The notes beneath the pieces are model-generated. The model was not told the DNA's origin. It ran no database searches and saw only the letters and a program-made list of their open reading frames with translations. This document shows, piece after piece, positions 20,071 through 30,256 of a DNA stretch of 64,000 nt (position 1 is the stretch's first letter; the number at the start of each line of letters is the position of its first letter). The DNA is taken from assembly GCF_031453675.1 (NCBI RefSeq), contig NZ_JAVIZX010000001.1, positions 2,626,001-2,690,000 on the forward strand, given 5' to 3'. The position numbers and the translations under genes were made by a program. This DNA comes from Paracidovorax wautersii. Lineage in GTDB: Bacteria > Pseudomonadota > Gammaproteobacteria > Burkholderiales > Burkholderiaceae_C.

Positions 20071-20182
20071 CCCCCAGGCCAGGGACACCGTGGAACCGGC
20101 TTTGCCGGGCCACTGGTGTCGTCCCCCTTCCCGCGCATCAGCGCGAGAGAAGGGGGAAGCGGCGGAAGCCGCTCAGGGGGTA
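20071..20182 (-). repeat. Dispersed repeat R2, copy B
   Basis: This lies between trpA and accD, on the minus strand. Read in that direction it begins CCCCCTGAGCGGC, passes CTTCCCCCTTCTCTCGCGC, AGGGGGACGACACCAG, GGCCCGGCAAAGCCGG and GTTCCACGGTGTCCC, and ends near GGGGGC. It is longer than copy A (196-283), which lacks the central CTCTCGCGC part. It begins 10 bases after the trpA stop codon. Confidence 0.65.
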
Positions 20183-20192
20183 GTGCCGTATT

Positions 20193-21056
20193 TTATGCGT
20201 CCAGCGCCTTGCGCACCCCGCGCAGGAAGTCCACCGTCACCGGGACCACCTTCTCGTGGGGCTGCTCTTCGATCAGCTGGATGATGCGGCTGCCGATGAC
20301 CACCGCGTCCGCCACGCGGCCGATGGCCTGGGCCGTCGCCGCATCGCGGATGCCGAAGCCCACGCCCACCGGGATCTCCCGCACGTGCTGGCGGATGCGG
20401 GGCAGGGCCGCCTCCACGGCGCCCGTGTCCAGCGCGCCGGACCCTGTCACGCCCTTGAGCGACACGTAGTACACGTAGCCGCTGGCCACGCGCGCCACCT
20501 GCTGCATGCGCTCTTCGGTGCTGGTGGGGGCCAGCAGGAAGATCAGGTCCATGCCGTGGGCGCGCAGGTCGGCCGCGAAGGCCTCGCATTCTTCGGGCGG
20601 GTAGTCCACGATCAGCACGCCGTCCACGCCGGCTTCGGCTGCATCTCGCACGAAGGCCCCCGCGCCGCGGCGCTGGTCATAGCGCTCGACCGGGTTGGCA
20701 TAGCCCATCAGCACCACGGGCGTGGTGCTGTTGCGCTGGCGGAAGCTGCGCACCTGTTCCAGCACCTGCGCCATGCCGATGCCGAGGGACAGGGCCTTTT
20801 CCCCCGCCTTCTGGATGACGGGACCGTCGGCCATGGGGTCGGAGAACGGCACGCCCAGTTCGATCACGTCGGCGCCAGCCTCCACCATGCCGTGCATGAG
20901 CGCCGGCGTGATGTCGGCGAACGGAAAGCCCGCCGTCACATAGGGAATGAGTGCCTTGCGGCCCTGTTCGCGCAGCCGCGCGAACGTCGTGGCGATGCGC
21001 GAGACCGCGGGCGGTGCCGCCTGTGGCGCCACGGAGGAAAGCGGCTGCTGGCTCAT
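20193..21056 (-). CDS. trpA: Tryptophan synthase alpha subunit
   Basis: TrpA cleaves indole-3-glycerol phosphate to indole and glyceraldehyde 3-phosphate and passes indole through a tunnel to TrpB. It has 287 residues. Visible motifs are [10 protein letters not shown], the catalytic glutamate in [18 protein letters not shown], the catalytic aspartate in [13 protein letters not shown], and [11 protein letters not shown]. The start at 21056 overlaps the trpB stop as ATGA, so the two are translated in step. Confidence 0.96.
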   Translation of the reverse strand: MSQQPLSSVAPQAAPPAVSRIATTFARLREQGRKALIPYVTAGFPFADITPALMHGMVEAGADVIELGVPFSDPMADGPVIQKAGEKALSLGIGMAQVLEQVRSFRQRNSTTPVVLMGYANPVERYDQRRGAGAFVRDAAEAGVDGVLIVDYPPEECEAFAADLRAHGMDLIFLLAPTSTEERMQQVARVASGYVYYVSLKGVTGSGALDTGAVEAALPRIRQHVREIPVGVGFGIRDAATAQAIGRVADAVVIGSRIIQLIEEQPHEKVVPVTVDFLRGVRKALDA

Positions 21057-22321
21057 GCTGCGGCCCCTCCCTTGACCACGTGGCCGCGCATCGAGGGCCG
21101 GTCGTAGAAGTCCACGCCCGACAGGTCGGCCACCGTGCCGATGTCCTTGTCGCCGCGGCCGGAGAGGTTGACCAGGATGGACTGGTCGGCGCGCATCGTT
21201 TTGGCGAGCTGCATGGCATAGGCCACGGCGTGGCTCGACTCCAGCGCGGGGATGATGCCTTCGGTGCGGCAAAGGTAGTGGAAGGCCTCCAGCGCCTGGG
21301 CGTCGGTCACGCCCACGTACTCGGCGCGGCCGATCTCCTGCAACCAGGCGTGCTCGGGGCCCACGCCGGGGTAGTCCAGGCCGGCGCTGATGCTGTGCGT
21401 TTCGGTGATCTGGCCGTTGTCGTCCTGCAGGATGAAGGTGCGGTTGCCGTGCAGCACGCCGCTGCTGCCGCGCTGCAGGGAGGCCGAATGCTTGCCGCTG
21501 TCCAGGCCTTCGCCCGCCGCTTCCACGCCGATCAGGCGCGTGGCCTTGAACGGAATGTAGGGGTGGAAGATGCCCATGGCGTTGCTGCCCCCGCCGACGC
21601 AGGCAACGACGGCGTCCGGCTGCTCGGCGGCGATGCGTTGCGCGCCCAGCAGGGATGGCATCTGCTCGATGCACTCGGTGCCGATCACGCTCTGGAAGTC
21701 GCGCACCATCATCGGATAGGGGTGCGGGCCCGCCACCGTGCCGATGATGTAGAAGGTGTTGTCCACATTGGCCACCCAGTCGCGCATGGCTTCATTCAGC
21801 GCGTCCTTCAGCGTGCGGCTGCCCGATTCGACGGGCACCACCGTGGCGCCCAGCAGCTTCATGCGGTAAACATTGGGGCTCTGGCGCTTGACGTCTTCGG
21901 CTCCCATGTAGACCACGCACTCGAGGCCGTAGCGCGCGCAGATCGTCGCCGTGGCCACGCCGTGCTGGCCGGCTCCGGTCTCGGCAATGATGCGCGGCTT
22001 GCCCATGCGCTTGGCGAGCATGGCCTGGCCGATCACGTTGTTGATCTTGTGTGCGCCGGTGTGGTTCAGGTCTTCGCGCTTGAGGAAGATCTGCGCGCCA
22101 CCCATCTCGCGGCTCGTGCGGGCCGCGTGGTAGACGGGCGAGGGCCGGCCCACGAAATGGGCGAGTTCGTAGTGGAATTCGGCCAGGAACTCCGGGTCGT
22201 TCTGGTAGCGCGCGTAGGCCTCGCGCAGTTCGTTGATGGCGTGCGTCAGCGTCTCGCTGACGAAGCTGCCGCCGTAGGGCCCAAAGTGGCCCGCGGCATC
22301 GGGTTGCTGGTAATCAGACAT
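21053..22321 (-). CDS. trpB: Tryptophan synthase beta subunit
   Basis: TrpB is the PLP enzyme that joins indole and serine to give tryptophan. It has 422 residues. The PLP lysine lies in [16 protein letters not shown], the glutamate of the active site in [12 protein letters not shown], and the phosphate-binding loop in [10 protein letters not shown]. The start at 22321 directly abuts the trpF stop codon at 22322, consistent with coupled translation. Confidence 0.97.
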   Translation of the reverse strand: MSDYQQPDAAGHFGPYGGSFVSETLTHAINELREAYARYQNDPEFLAEFHYELAHFVGRPSPVYHAARTSREMGGAQIFLKREDLNHTGAHKINNVIGQAMLAKRMGKPRIIAETGAGQHGVATATICARYGLECVVYMGAEDVKRQSPNVYRMKLLGATVVPVESGSRTLKDALNEAMRDWVANVDNTFYIIGTVAGPHPYPMMVRDFQSVIGTECIEQMPSLLGAQRIAAEQPDAVVACVGGGSNAMGIFHPYIPFKATRLIGVEAAGEGLDSGKHSASLQRGSSGVLHGNRTFILQDDNGQITETHSISAGLDYPGVGPEHAWLQEIGRAEYVGVTDAQALEAFHYLCRTEGIIPALESSHAVAYAMQLAKTMRADQSILVNLSGRGDKDIGTVADLSGVDFYDRPSMRGHVVKGGAAA

Positions 22322-23054
22322 TCAGAGATAGGGTGCAGGTGCCGCATCGGCCGCGCGCACGGCGGCGATGAAGCGGTGGATCTTGTCGGCGTCCTTGATG
22401 CCCTTGAGGGTGGAGCCACCCGGGCCATCGGCTTCGACGCCGGAGGAGACATCAACGGCCAGCGTCTTGCAACGCGGGCGAACCTGCCAGATGCCATCGG
22501 TCACGTTTGCAGGCGTGAGTCCACCAGACAAAACGAGGTGACAGTCGACGCTTGGTGGAAGGAGTGACCAATTGAAAGCCTTGCCGCCGCCGCCATAGCC
22601 TTCGACGTGGGCGTCGAGCAGGATGGCCTGGGCGCGAGAGTGATCCTGGGCATATTCTACGAGGTCGAACCGGGCCGCACCGTCGCCCAGGGGAATCCGT
22701 GCGGCGCGCAGGAACGGGCGCCGGCCACCGTCCGTGGCCGTCCAGCAGTCCTCTGCGGATTCATCTCCATGAAATTGCACGATAGCGCCCGGCACCATTG
22801 CGCTGGCAGCTATCACTTTGTGAGCATCCTCGTTCACGAACAGCAAGACCGGCGCGACGAACGCCGGCAGCCGGCGGGCCAACTGCGCAGCGCGCTCGGG
22901 CGTGACCGCCCGGGGGCTGGGGGCGTAGAGCACGAAGCCCACCGCGTCGGCACCCGCCGCCACGGCGGGCGTCCACGTCCTGCTCGCGCGTCAGGCCGCA
23001 GATCTTGATGCGGGTGCGTGCGGGAGGGGAGGGTGCGGAGGCTTCTTCGTTCAT
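22322..23054 (-). pseudogene. trpF: Phosphoribosylanthranilate isomerase, one-base frameshift
   Basis: TrpF converts phosphoribosylanthranilate to its carboxyphenylamino-deoxyribulose form in tryptophan synthesis. The N-terminus, RIKICGLTREQDVDA with the catalytic cysteine, is in one frame. The rest, AAGADAVGFVLYAPSPRAV to the end with LQFHGDE-type VQFHGDE and the catalytic aspartate in LAVDVSSGVE, is in another. Removing one C from a GCCCGCC run at about 22967-22969 restores DAAVAAGADAVG and a product of about 243 residues. The start at 23054 overlaps the truA stop as ATGA. As the gene is otherwise perfect, a sequencing error is as likely as a true mutation. Confidence 0.88.
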
Positions 23055-23878
23055 GGCAGCCAATCATACGCAGCGGTACGCGAGGGAAGGCCCCACGCCG
23101 CGTCGTACATCGGCCCCAGGAAATACAGCCCGTCCGGCGAAAACGTGGGCGCAGCGGCGTCCCGCGACCGGGCATCGCGCACGGCACGCATCCAGTCCGG
23201 GGGCTGCTGGCCCTGGCCGATGGCGATCAGGCAGCCCATGATGTTGCGGATCATGTGGTGCAGGAAGGCATTGCCCTCGAACTCGAAGCGCCAGTAGCAG
23301 GGCATCCAGTCCGTGTGGGGCGTGGCGCTTTCCGCCGTGTCGCCGCCCCGCTGCGTGATCGCAATGCGATGCAGCGTCTTGATGGGCGTCTTGGCCTGGC
23401 AGGCCGATGCGCGGAACGACGTGAAGTCGTGCTCGCCCAGCAGATGGGCGGCGGCCGCACGCATGGCATCGCCGTCCAGCGGGTGGTACACCCAGCCGAC
23501 CCGGCCGGCGTCCACACTGGGGCGCACGGGCGACTGCAGCAGCACATAGGCATAGCGCCGCGCCACAGCGCTCGCGCGGGCGTGGAAAGCCTCGGGCACA
23601 GGCTGCGCCCATTGCACGGCGATGTCCGGCGGCAGGAAGGTGTTGGTGCCGCGCACCCACGAAAACGGGGCGCGCTGCAGCGGCGTGTCGAAGTGCACCA
23701 CCTGCATCAGCCCGTGGACACCGGTATCGGTTCGGCCTGCGCACAGCGTGCTCACGGGCTGCGTGGCGAAGCGGCCCAGGGCCGCTTCCAGGTGGTCCTG
23801 CACGGTGTTGCCGGAGGGCTGGCTCTGCCACCCGTTGTAGGCCTGGCCGTTGTAGCTGACGCCCAGCGCGATCCTCAT
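23051..23878 (-). CDS. truA: tRNA pseudouridine(38-40) synthase
   Basis: TruA makes pseudouridine at positions 38-40 of the anticodon arm. The 275-residue product has the N-terminal MRIALGVSYNGQAYNGWQSQ, the catalytic aspartate in AGRTDTGVHGL, and FHARASAVARRYAYVL. ATG at 23878 matches the family start; ATG codons at 23890 and 23908 are in frame and cannot be excluded. Order fimV-truA-trpF is also known in Pseudomonas and supports a single long transcript. Confidence 0.95.
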   Translation of the reverse strand: MRIALGVSYNGQAYNGWQSQPSGNTVQDHLEAALGRFATQPVSTLCAGRTDTGVHGLMQVVHFDTPLQRAPFSWVRGTNTFLPPDIAVQWAQPVPEAFHARASAVARRYAYVLLQSPVRPSVDAGRVGWVYHPLDGDAMRAAAAHLLGEHDFTSFRASACQAKTPIKTLHRIAITQRGGDTAESATPHTDWMPCYWRFEFEGNAFLHHMIRNIMGCLIAIGQGQQPPDWMRAVRDARSRDAAAPTFSPDGLYFLGPMYDAAWGLPSRTAAYDWLP

Positions 23879-23942
23879 GGCAGGCCCCATGGCCGGGACA
23901 CCCGGCACGCCGTGGTGCGCCGGGTCGTCCTGCGCCTGTGCA

Positions 23943-26669
23943 TCAGCCGAGCTCGGAGAGCAGGCGCTGCGCGCGGGCCTTCAGCGGACCCGAGGCTTCG
24001 GCAATCACTTCCTCGATCAGCGTGCGTGCGCCTTCGCTGTCGCCGATGGCGTTGAACTCCTCCGCCAGCGCGAGCTTGGTGGCCAGGGGATCGTCCGGCA
24101 GTGCGGCGTCGGCGGGGCCAGCCGCGGGCGCATCGCTGGCAGGCGGCTGGGTGCCGGTGCCGCTCTGGGCCGGCGTGTCCAGGTCCAGCGACAGGTCGCC
24201 CAGATCGAATTCCAGCGGTGCAGGCGCGCTGTCGGCTTTGCCGTCGAGCGGGGCCTGGGCGGAGTCGAGCAAGGACAGATCGCTCGCATCGAAGTCGGCT
24301 CCGTCGGCCTTGCCGGCGCCGAGGCGGCCGGGTTGGGTGTCCGCCGGAGCGTCCCAGGCGCCGTCCGGCAGATCAAGGTCGAAGTCGGGAGCGCTCGGCT
24401 GGGACGGGTCATTGACGGGTGCCGGAGCCGGGGCCGTGGGAGCGGCCGGCGCGGCAGGGGAGGCGGCCAGGCCTGCAGCGGTGCCGGCTGCCGCGGCCGC
24501 GGCGGCTGCGGCAAATGCGCCGGGCGGGGCGGCGGGCGCGTCCGGGGCAGGCGGTGCCTCGGTCAACGCATCGCCAGGCAGGTCGAGGTCAAGATCCAGG
24601 TCGAGATCGGGCGGGAGTGCCGACGGGAAGGCATTGGCGGTCTCGGGCATGGTGCTGGCGAAACCGCCGGCGGGCAGGGCCGCAGCAGCGCCCGCCTGCG
24701 CACCGAGCAGGCCCGGGTGGCCGCCCGGCCGGTACAGCGGGTTCTCGGCGTCGAGCTCGCGGCCCAGGTCGGCGATGCGCGCCCAGTCCGGGCCTTGCCC
24801 GTCGGTCAGGCGGAAAACGTCGCGGGCCACGTTTTCGAACGCCTTGCGGTCCTGGCGCTTGGCATAGATCTCGCCCAGCTTGACGTGCACGGAGGTGCGG
24901 TCGGGGTTGTGGCGGATCGCTTCCTTCAGGATTTCTTCGGCCTGGAGGTCGCGGCCATAGGCCAGGTAGACATCGGCCTCGGCCACCGGATCCACGTCGC
25001 CCCCGGCGTCGAGCTGGCTCGGCGAGTAGGCCATGGACGAACCGGTCGTCAGTTCGCTGCTGGAGGTGTCCACGCGCTGGCCGCCGCTGTTGCCAAAGAA
25101 GGAGTCCGGCGCGAGCCGGCTTTCCATGAAGGAGCTGTCGACGCCCTGCTGGGCGCGGCGGCGCTGCGCCATCCGGTAGCCGCCATAGCCCAGCAGAAGC
25201 AGCACGATCGCCAGGGCGCCGCTGGCAAACAGCGGGTCGTCGAACAGCGCGTCGAAGAAGCTGGGCTCTTCCACGGGCGTGGGTGCGGGCAGGGCGGCGC
25301 CTGCAGCCGCTGCTGCGGAGGCTGCCACCGCGGCCGGTGCTGCCGCGACAGACGCCGCTGGTGCCGGTGCCGACGCTGCGCTGTCAGCTGCCGAAGCCAC
25401 GGCAGCGGGCTCGCTGGCAGGGGCCGCCGGTGCAGGCGCGGCCACAGCAGGAAGGCCCGCCAGCGCTGCGGCACTGGCCGCGGCGGCCGGGCTGCTGGCG
25501 CCTGCTGCAGGCGTGCCTGCGGGGGCGCTGGAGGCCGCGCTGAGCCGGTCCAGCTCGGCGATGTTCTTGTTCAGCTCGGCCATGCGTGCGGATGCGTCGT
25601 TGGCCTGCTTTTCCTTGGCGAGCTGCTCTTCGGCTTTCTGGGCCTGCACGCCGCCCTTGGACAGGGTCAGCTTGTCAGGGGCCGCTGTGGCGGGCTTCCT
25701 GTCTTCCACCTGGGTCTGGACCGAGCCGCTGGCGGAGCGCTCTGCGGCGGCCACGCCGGCAGCGGGGGCTGCTGCAGCCAGGCGGCGGCGGAATTCGTTG
25801 AAGTCCCGGCTCTGGGCCGCCATGATCTGGCGCGCCTCGCCTTGCGGCACGGCCTGGGCCTGCGCGGCATCGGGGATCTGCAGCACGGCGCCCGAGCGCA
25901 GGCGGTTGACGTTGCCGCGGACGAATGCATCCGGGTTGGCACGCATCATCGCGACGAGCATCTGATCGAGCGAGACGCCGTCCTGGCGGTAGGCGTTGGC
26001 CAGGCGGCCGGCAGTGTCGCCCTGGCGGACGGTCACCTCGGTGGAGGACTGCGCTGCTGCTGCGGCGGCGGGCGCGGTAGCGCGCGGGCGCTCTGCGGCG
26101 CGGCTGGCGGGCGTGGGTGTGCCAGCCACTGCTGGCGCAGCCGGCGGCGGGGATGCGGGTGCAACGGCCTGGGCGGGCGCGCGCGCCACGGAGGGCGATG
26201 GCAACGGGGGCGTGACCTGGGGCGCGGCCGTGATGGGGGCCGGCGCACGGCCCGCAGCCGGCGGGTCGAACAGCATCGTGTAGCTGCGCACGACCTGGCC
26301 GGCATTCCAGGATGCGTCGATCACCAGGTCGACGAACGGGTCGTTGATGGGGCGGCTGCTGGACAGGCGCAGGAACATGGAGCCGTCCGGGCGGCGCTGC
26401 AACTGCACCTGCAGGGCGCTGACGGTGGGCGAGTATTCGAGGCCTTGCGCACGGAAGACCGCGGGCGAGGCCGTGGTTGCACGCAGGGACTCCGCTTCCG
26501 AGGCGGTGATCTGGGGCAGATCGATCTCGGCCCGCAAGGGCTCGCCCAGTGCGGACTGCACCGTGACCCGGCCCAGGGCGAGTGCAGACGCATCGTTGGC
26601 GTACAGGCCAGCCGACAGGACGGCCGCGGCGGCCAGGGCAGAGAACTTCCAACGATGCATGTGTGACAT
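23943..26669 (-). CDS. fimV: FimV/HubP-type peptidoglycan-binding polar protein
   Basis: FimV-like proteins sit at the inner membrane and cell pole and support type IV pilus assembly. The product is about 908 residues. In order: a signal peptide (about 1-31), a conserved FimV N-terminal domain (LALGRVTVQSALGEPLRAEI), a LysM peptidoglycan-binding domain (TVRQGDTAGRLANAYRQDG), a coiled-coil stretch (MAELNKNIAELDRLS), and one membrane helix (ALAIVLLLLGYGGY). A long acidic D/L/A-rich cytoplasmic part with one TPR-like unit follows. It ends in the FimV C-terminal helix domain (DPLATKLALAEEFNAIGDSE). ATG at 26669 is preferred; 26660 and 26717 are also possible. No pilus gene is nearby. Confidence 0.92.
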   Translation of the reverse strand: MSHMHRWKFSALAAAAVLSAGLYANDASALALGRVTVQSALGEPLRAEIDLPQITASEAESLRATTASPAVFRAQGLEYSPTVSALQVQLQRRPDGSMFLRLSSSRPINDPFVDLVIDASWNAGQVVRSYTMLFDPPAAGRAPAPITAAPQVTPPLPSPSVARAPAQAVAPASPPPAAPAVAGTPTPASRAAERPRATAPAAAAAAQSSTEVTVRQGDTAGRLANAYRQDGVSLDQMLVAMMRANPDAFVRGNVNRLRSGAVLQIPDAAQAQAVPQGEARQIMAAQSRDFNEFRRRLAAAAPAAGVAAAERSASGSVQTQVEDRKPATAAPDKLTLSKGGVQAQKAEEQLAKEKQANDASARMAELNKNIAELDRLSAASSAPAGTPAAGASSPAAAASAAALAGLPAVAAPAPAAPASEPAAVASAADSAASAPAPAASVAAAPAAVAASAAAAAGAALPAPTPVEEPSFFDALFDDPLFASGALAIVLLLLGYGGYRMAQRRRAQQGVDSSFMESRLAPDSFFGNSGGQRVDTSSSELTTGSSMAYSPSQLDAGGDVDPVAEADVYLAYGRDLQAEEILKEAIRHNPDRTSVHVKLGEIYAKRQDRKAFENVARDVFRLTDGQGPDWARIADLGRELDAENPLYRPGGHPGLLGAQAGAAAALPAGGFASTMPETANAFPSALPPDLDLDLDLDLPGDALTEAPPAPDAPAAPPGAFAAAAAAAAAGTAAGLAASPAAPAAPTAPAPAPVNDPSQPSAPDFDLDLPDGAWDAPADTQPGRLGAGKADGADFDASDLSLLDSAQAPLDGKADSAPAPLEFDLGDLSLDLDTPAQSGTGTQPPASDAPAAGPADAALPDDPLATKLALAEEFNAIGDSEGARTLIEEVIAEASGPLKARAQRLLSELG

Positions 26670-26757
26670 CAGATGTGTAGGTGAAGCGGTCCGGGCGAGC
26701 GGCGTTGTTCTTGTCATGGGAATGGGCCGGCCCGGTTCGTGAAATTATGTAAAAAGC

Positions 26758-26786
26758 ACCATAGCATCAATGGTTTGCACTGACAA
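26758..26786 (-). promoter_or_regulatory. Sigma-70-type promoter of fimV
   Basis: On the minus strand TTGTCA (26781-26786) and TATGGT (26758-26763) are 17 bases apart, close to the consensus. A start near 26750 would give an 80-base leader. Further upstream, at 26850-26873, GGTTACC and GGTAACC form a 7-bp inverted repeat with a 10-base spacer that could bind a regulator. Confidence 0.6.
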
Positions 26787-26917
26787 GCCAAGCTCTGGGG
26801 CCCGTTGCGGGGCCTGCATTTTGAGGGCGGGCAGAGGGGTGGGGCTGTTGGTTACCGACAACGAGGGGTAACCACCTGTTTCAGAATGTGCAAACCTATG
26901 CGTCCGGTGGCGCGCCG

Positions 26918-26945
26918 AAAAAAAGGGGCCTGGGGCCCCTTTTTT
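26918..26945 (-). terminator. Intrinsic terminator of asd
   Basis: Read on the minus strand, AGGGGCC-CCA-GGCCCCT forms a hairpin, preceded by A residues and followed by seven Ts. It starts seven bases after the asd stop codon and separates asd from fimV, which has its own promoter. Confidence 0.85.
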
Positions 26946-26951
26946 GCTGTC

Positions 26952-28082
26952 TTACGCGTCGAGCAGGATGCGCAGCATGCGCCGCAGCGGCTCGGCCGCG
27001 CCCCACAGCAGCTGGTCGCCGATGGTGAACGCGCCGATGTACTCGGGACCCATCGCCAGTTCGCGGATCCGGCCGACGGGAATCGTCATGGTGCCCGTCA
27101 CGGCCACGGGTGTCAGGTCCTTGAGCGTGGCCTCGCGCGTGTTGGGAACGACCTTCACCCACTCGTTGTCGGCGGCGATCATGGCTTCGATGTCGGCCAC
27201 GGGCACGGCCTTCTTCAGCTTGAAGGTCAGGGCCTGGCTGTGGCAGCGCATGGCGCCCACGCGCACGCAGAAGCCGTCCACCGGCACGGCCGGCGTGCCG
27301 AAGCCTTCGCCCTGGCCCATGATCTTGTTGGTCTCGGCCATGCCCTTCCACTCTTCCTTGGACATGCCGTTGCCCAGGTCCTTGTCGATCCAGGGGATCA
27401 GGCTGCCGCCCAGGGGAACGCCGAAATTGGCGGTCTCAGCCTCCGACAGGCTGCGCTGCTTGGCGATGACCTTGCGGTCGATTTCCAGGATGGCGCTCTT
27501 GGGGTCGTCGAGCAGGGCGCGCACCTCGGCGTTCAGGGTGCCGTACTGCGTGAGCAGCTCGCGCATGTGCTGCGCGCCGCCGCCGCTGGCCGCCTGGTAG
27601 GTCTGGGTGCTCATCCACTCGACGAGGCCTGCCTTGTACAGAGCGCCCACGCCCATCAGCATGCAGCTCACGGTGCAGTTGCCGCCCACCCAGTTCTTGC
27701 CGCCCTTGGACAGGGCGTCCTTGATGACGGGCATGTTGACCGGGTCCAGCACGATGACCGCGTCGTCCTTCATGCGCAGGGTGGAGGCGGCATCGATCCA
27801 GTGGCCGTTCCAGCCGGCGGCGCGCAGCTTGGGGAAGACTTCGGTGGTGTAGTCGCCGCCCTGGGCAGTGATGATGATCTCGCAGCGCTTGAGCTGGTCG
27901 ATGTCGAAGGCGTCCTGCAGCGTGGTTTCGTTCTTGGCCTGCGCTGGGGCCTTGCCGCCCGCGTTGGAGGTGGAGAAGAACAGCGGCTCGATGAGACCGA
28001 AGTCGCCCTCGGCCTGCATGCGATCCATCAACACGGAGCCGACCATGCCGCGCCAGCCGACCAAACCTACCAACTTGCTCAT
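26952..28082 (-). CDS. asd: Aspartate-semialdehyde dehydrogenase
   Basis: Asd reduces aspartyl phosphate to aspartate semialdehyde, the branch point to lysine/diaminopimelate, threonine and methionine. It has 376 residues and is of the long proteobacterial type. The NADP loop is [16 protein letters not shown], the nucleophile is Cys136 in [12 protein letters not shown], and the C-terminal [21 protein letters not shown] is present. SD-like AAGGGGC lies before the ATG. hom and thrC, which use its product, are 17 kb away. A Thr/Ile-rich leader ORF lies 100 bases upstream. Confidence 0.96.
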   Translation of the reverse strand: MSKLVGLVGWRGMVGSVLMDRMQAEGDFGLIEPLFFSTSNAGGKAPAQAKNETTLQDAFDIDQLKRCEIIITAQGGDYTTEVFPKLRAAGWNGHWIDAASTLRMKDDAVIVLDPVNMPVIKDALSKGGKNWVGGNCTVSCMLMGVGALYKAGLVEWMSTQTYQAASGGGAQHMRELLTQYGTLNAEVRALLDDPKSAILEIDRKVIAKQRSLSEAETANFGVPLGGSLIPWIDKDLGNGMSKEEWKGMAETNKIMGQGEGFGTPAVPVDGFCVRVGAMRCHSQALTFKLKKAVPVADIEAMIAADNEWVKVVPNTREATLKDLTPVAVTGTMTIPVGRIRELAMGPEYIGAFTIGDQLLWGAAEPLRRMLRILLDA

Positions 28083-28182
28083 TTCAACGCCCCTTCAGTT
28101 TAAGTAACAGTGCCCGACCGGGACTGACTTCTGCCCCGGCTCGTCTGGGCCAGGGAGGGCGCACGACGATACCGGAGCTGGG

Positions 28183-28284
28183 TCAGCCCTTAATGGTCGT
28201 GGTTTTGGTGGTGATTGCGCGCGTGGCCACGCCTGCCAGGGCGGCAGAGGCGGTGTTCAAGGCGAACGGGCGAGCGGCAAACAT
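28183..28284 (-). CDS. Putative threonine/isoleucine leader peptide of asd
   Basis: A 33-residue ORF starting MFAARPFALNTASAALAG and ending ATRAITTKTTTIKG before TGA. The last 14 codons include six Thr and two Ile, a run typical of attenuator leader peptides such as ThrL. It lies 100 bases before asd, an enzyme of threonine and isoleucine synthesis. The ATG is nine bases below a TACAAT box, so the transcript may be leaderless, which would explain the missing Shine-Dalgarno sequence. No U-rich terminator is present, so control would have to be by translation of asd or by Rho. The role is inferred. Confidence 0.5.
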   Translation of the reverse strand: MFAARPFALNTASAALAGVATRAITTKTTTIKG

Positions 28285-28292
28285 GGAGAGCG

Positions 28293-28298
28293 ATTGTA
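28293..28298 (-). promoter_or_regulatory. Probable -10 box (TACAAT) for the asd leader transcript
   Basis: TACAAT on the minus strand lies downstream of the leuB terminator. Transcription would begin at 28284-28286, at or within two bases of the leader ATG. No good -35 box is seen at 16-18 bases, so the call depends mainly on the -10 match and position. Confidence 0.45.
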
Positions 28299-28369
28299 GT
28301 CCAAGCGGCTCGTATGCGTGTTGTGCATCGGCCCATGCCTGTTGCGGAACCGCCGCATCGGGCCGCCGC

Positions 28370-28393
28370 AAAAAAAAACGGCCCGAAGGCCGC
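28370..28393 (-). terminator. Intrinsic terminator of the leu operon
   Basis: On the minus strand CGGCC-TTCG-GGCCG is followed by a run of nine Ts. It starts about 33 bases after the leuB stop codon. The stable TTCG loop and U tract make this a convincing terminator. Confidence 0.88.
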
Positions 28394-28425
28394 TTTCACG
28401 CGAGGACGCTAGCTTTGACTGCCGG

Positions 28426-29496
<1,071 letters not shown>

Positions 29497-29513
29497 GTCT
29501 TTGCTTCTCTTTC

Positions 29514-29556
29514 TATAGCTGGTTGCGCTTGTTGCATAAGCGCTAGAGGCCGATTT
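29514..29556. repeat. Palindromic intergenic repeat R1 (copy 7)
   Basis: TATAGCTGGTTGCGCTTG, loop, then ATAAGCGCTAGAGGCCGATTT. It fills the leuD-leuB spacer within an operon, so it is transcribed and must allow read-through. Confidence 0.7.
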
Positions 29557-29585
29557 CCATCAGAGGCCGGGCGTGGCGCCGGCGG

Positions 29586-30239
29586 TCAGGACGCCATCGT
29601 GTGTGCGAGCCACGGCTTGGTGGCCAGGCGCTCGGCTTCGAACGCCTTGATCTTGTCGGACTGGCGCAGGGTCAGGCCGATGTCGTCGAAGCCGTTGAGC
29701 AGGCAGTACTTGCGGAAGGCGATCACGTCGAACGGGATCTCTTCGCCCTGGGGCTTGACGATCACCTGGCGCTCCAGGTCCACGGTCAGTTCGTAGCCCG
29801 GGAAGGCGTACACCTCGTCGAACAGCTGGGCGATCGTGGCCTCGGGCAGCACGATCGGCAGCAGGCCGTTCTTGAAGCTGTTGTTGAAGAAGATGTCGGC
29901 AAAGCTGGGCGCCAGGATGGCGCGGAAGCCGTACTGGTCCAGCGCCCAGGGGGCGTGCTCGCGGCTGGAGCCGCAGCCGAAATTCTTGCGCGTGATCAGG
30001 ATGCTGGCGCCCGCGTAGCGCGGCTGGTTGAGCACGAAGTCGGGATTGGGCTTGCGGTCGGATTCGGGCACGCCGGGCTGGCCCGGCTGGTCCAGGTAGC
30101 GCCACTCATCGAACAGGTTGGGGCCGAAGCCCGTCTTCTTGATCGACTTGAGGAACTGCTTCGGGATGATGGCGTCGGTGTCGACGTTCTCGCGGTCCAT
30201 GGGGGCCACGAGGCCCTTGTGAATGGTGAATTTCTGCAT
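29586..30239 (-). CDS. leuD: 3-isopropylmalate dehydratase small subunit
   Basis: LeuD is the small swivel-domain subunit of isopropylmalate isomerase, partner of LeuC. It has 217 residues. It begins [20 protein letters not shown] and has the family signatures [31 protein letters not shown] and [19 protein letters not shown]. The start at 30239 is that of the family. A tiny lipoprotein gene separates it from leuC. Confidence 0.96.
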   Translation of the reverse strand: MQKFTIHKGLVAPMDRENVDTDAIIPKQFLKSIKKTGFGPNLFDEWRYLDQPGQPGVPESDRKPNPDFVLNQPRYAGASILITRKNFGCGSSREHAPWALDQYGFRAILAPSFADIFFNNSFKNGLLPIVLPEATIAQLFDEVYAFPGYELTVDLERQVIVKPQGEEIPFDVIAFRKYCLLNGFDDIGLTLRQSDKIKAFEAERLATKPWLAHTMAS

Positions 30240-30256
30240 GGTGCTAATCCGTTGGC

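Larger units (their letters stand above)
28083..28425. other. leuB-asd intergenic region
   Basis: 343 bases hold, in the direction of transcription, the leuB terminator (28370-28393), a TACAAT box (28293-28298), a 33-codon leader ORF (28183-28284) and a 100-base stretch with the asd ribosome-binding site. No U-rich terminator follows the leader ORF. CGCCC about 60 bases upstream could pair with the GGGCG of the asd Shine-Dalgarno region. Confidence 0.6.

Noticed and set aside
28193-28284. Plus-strand open frame opposite the asd leader ORF
   Set aside because: It runs on into leuB antisense sequence, and has no ribosome-binding site. The minus-strand leader fits the context better.
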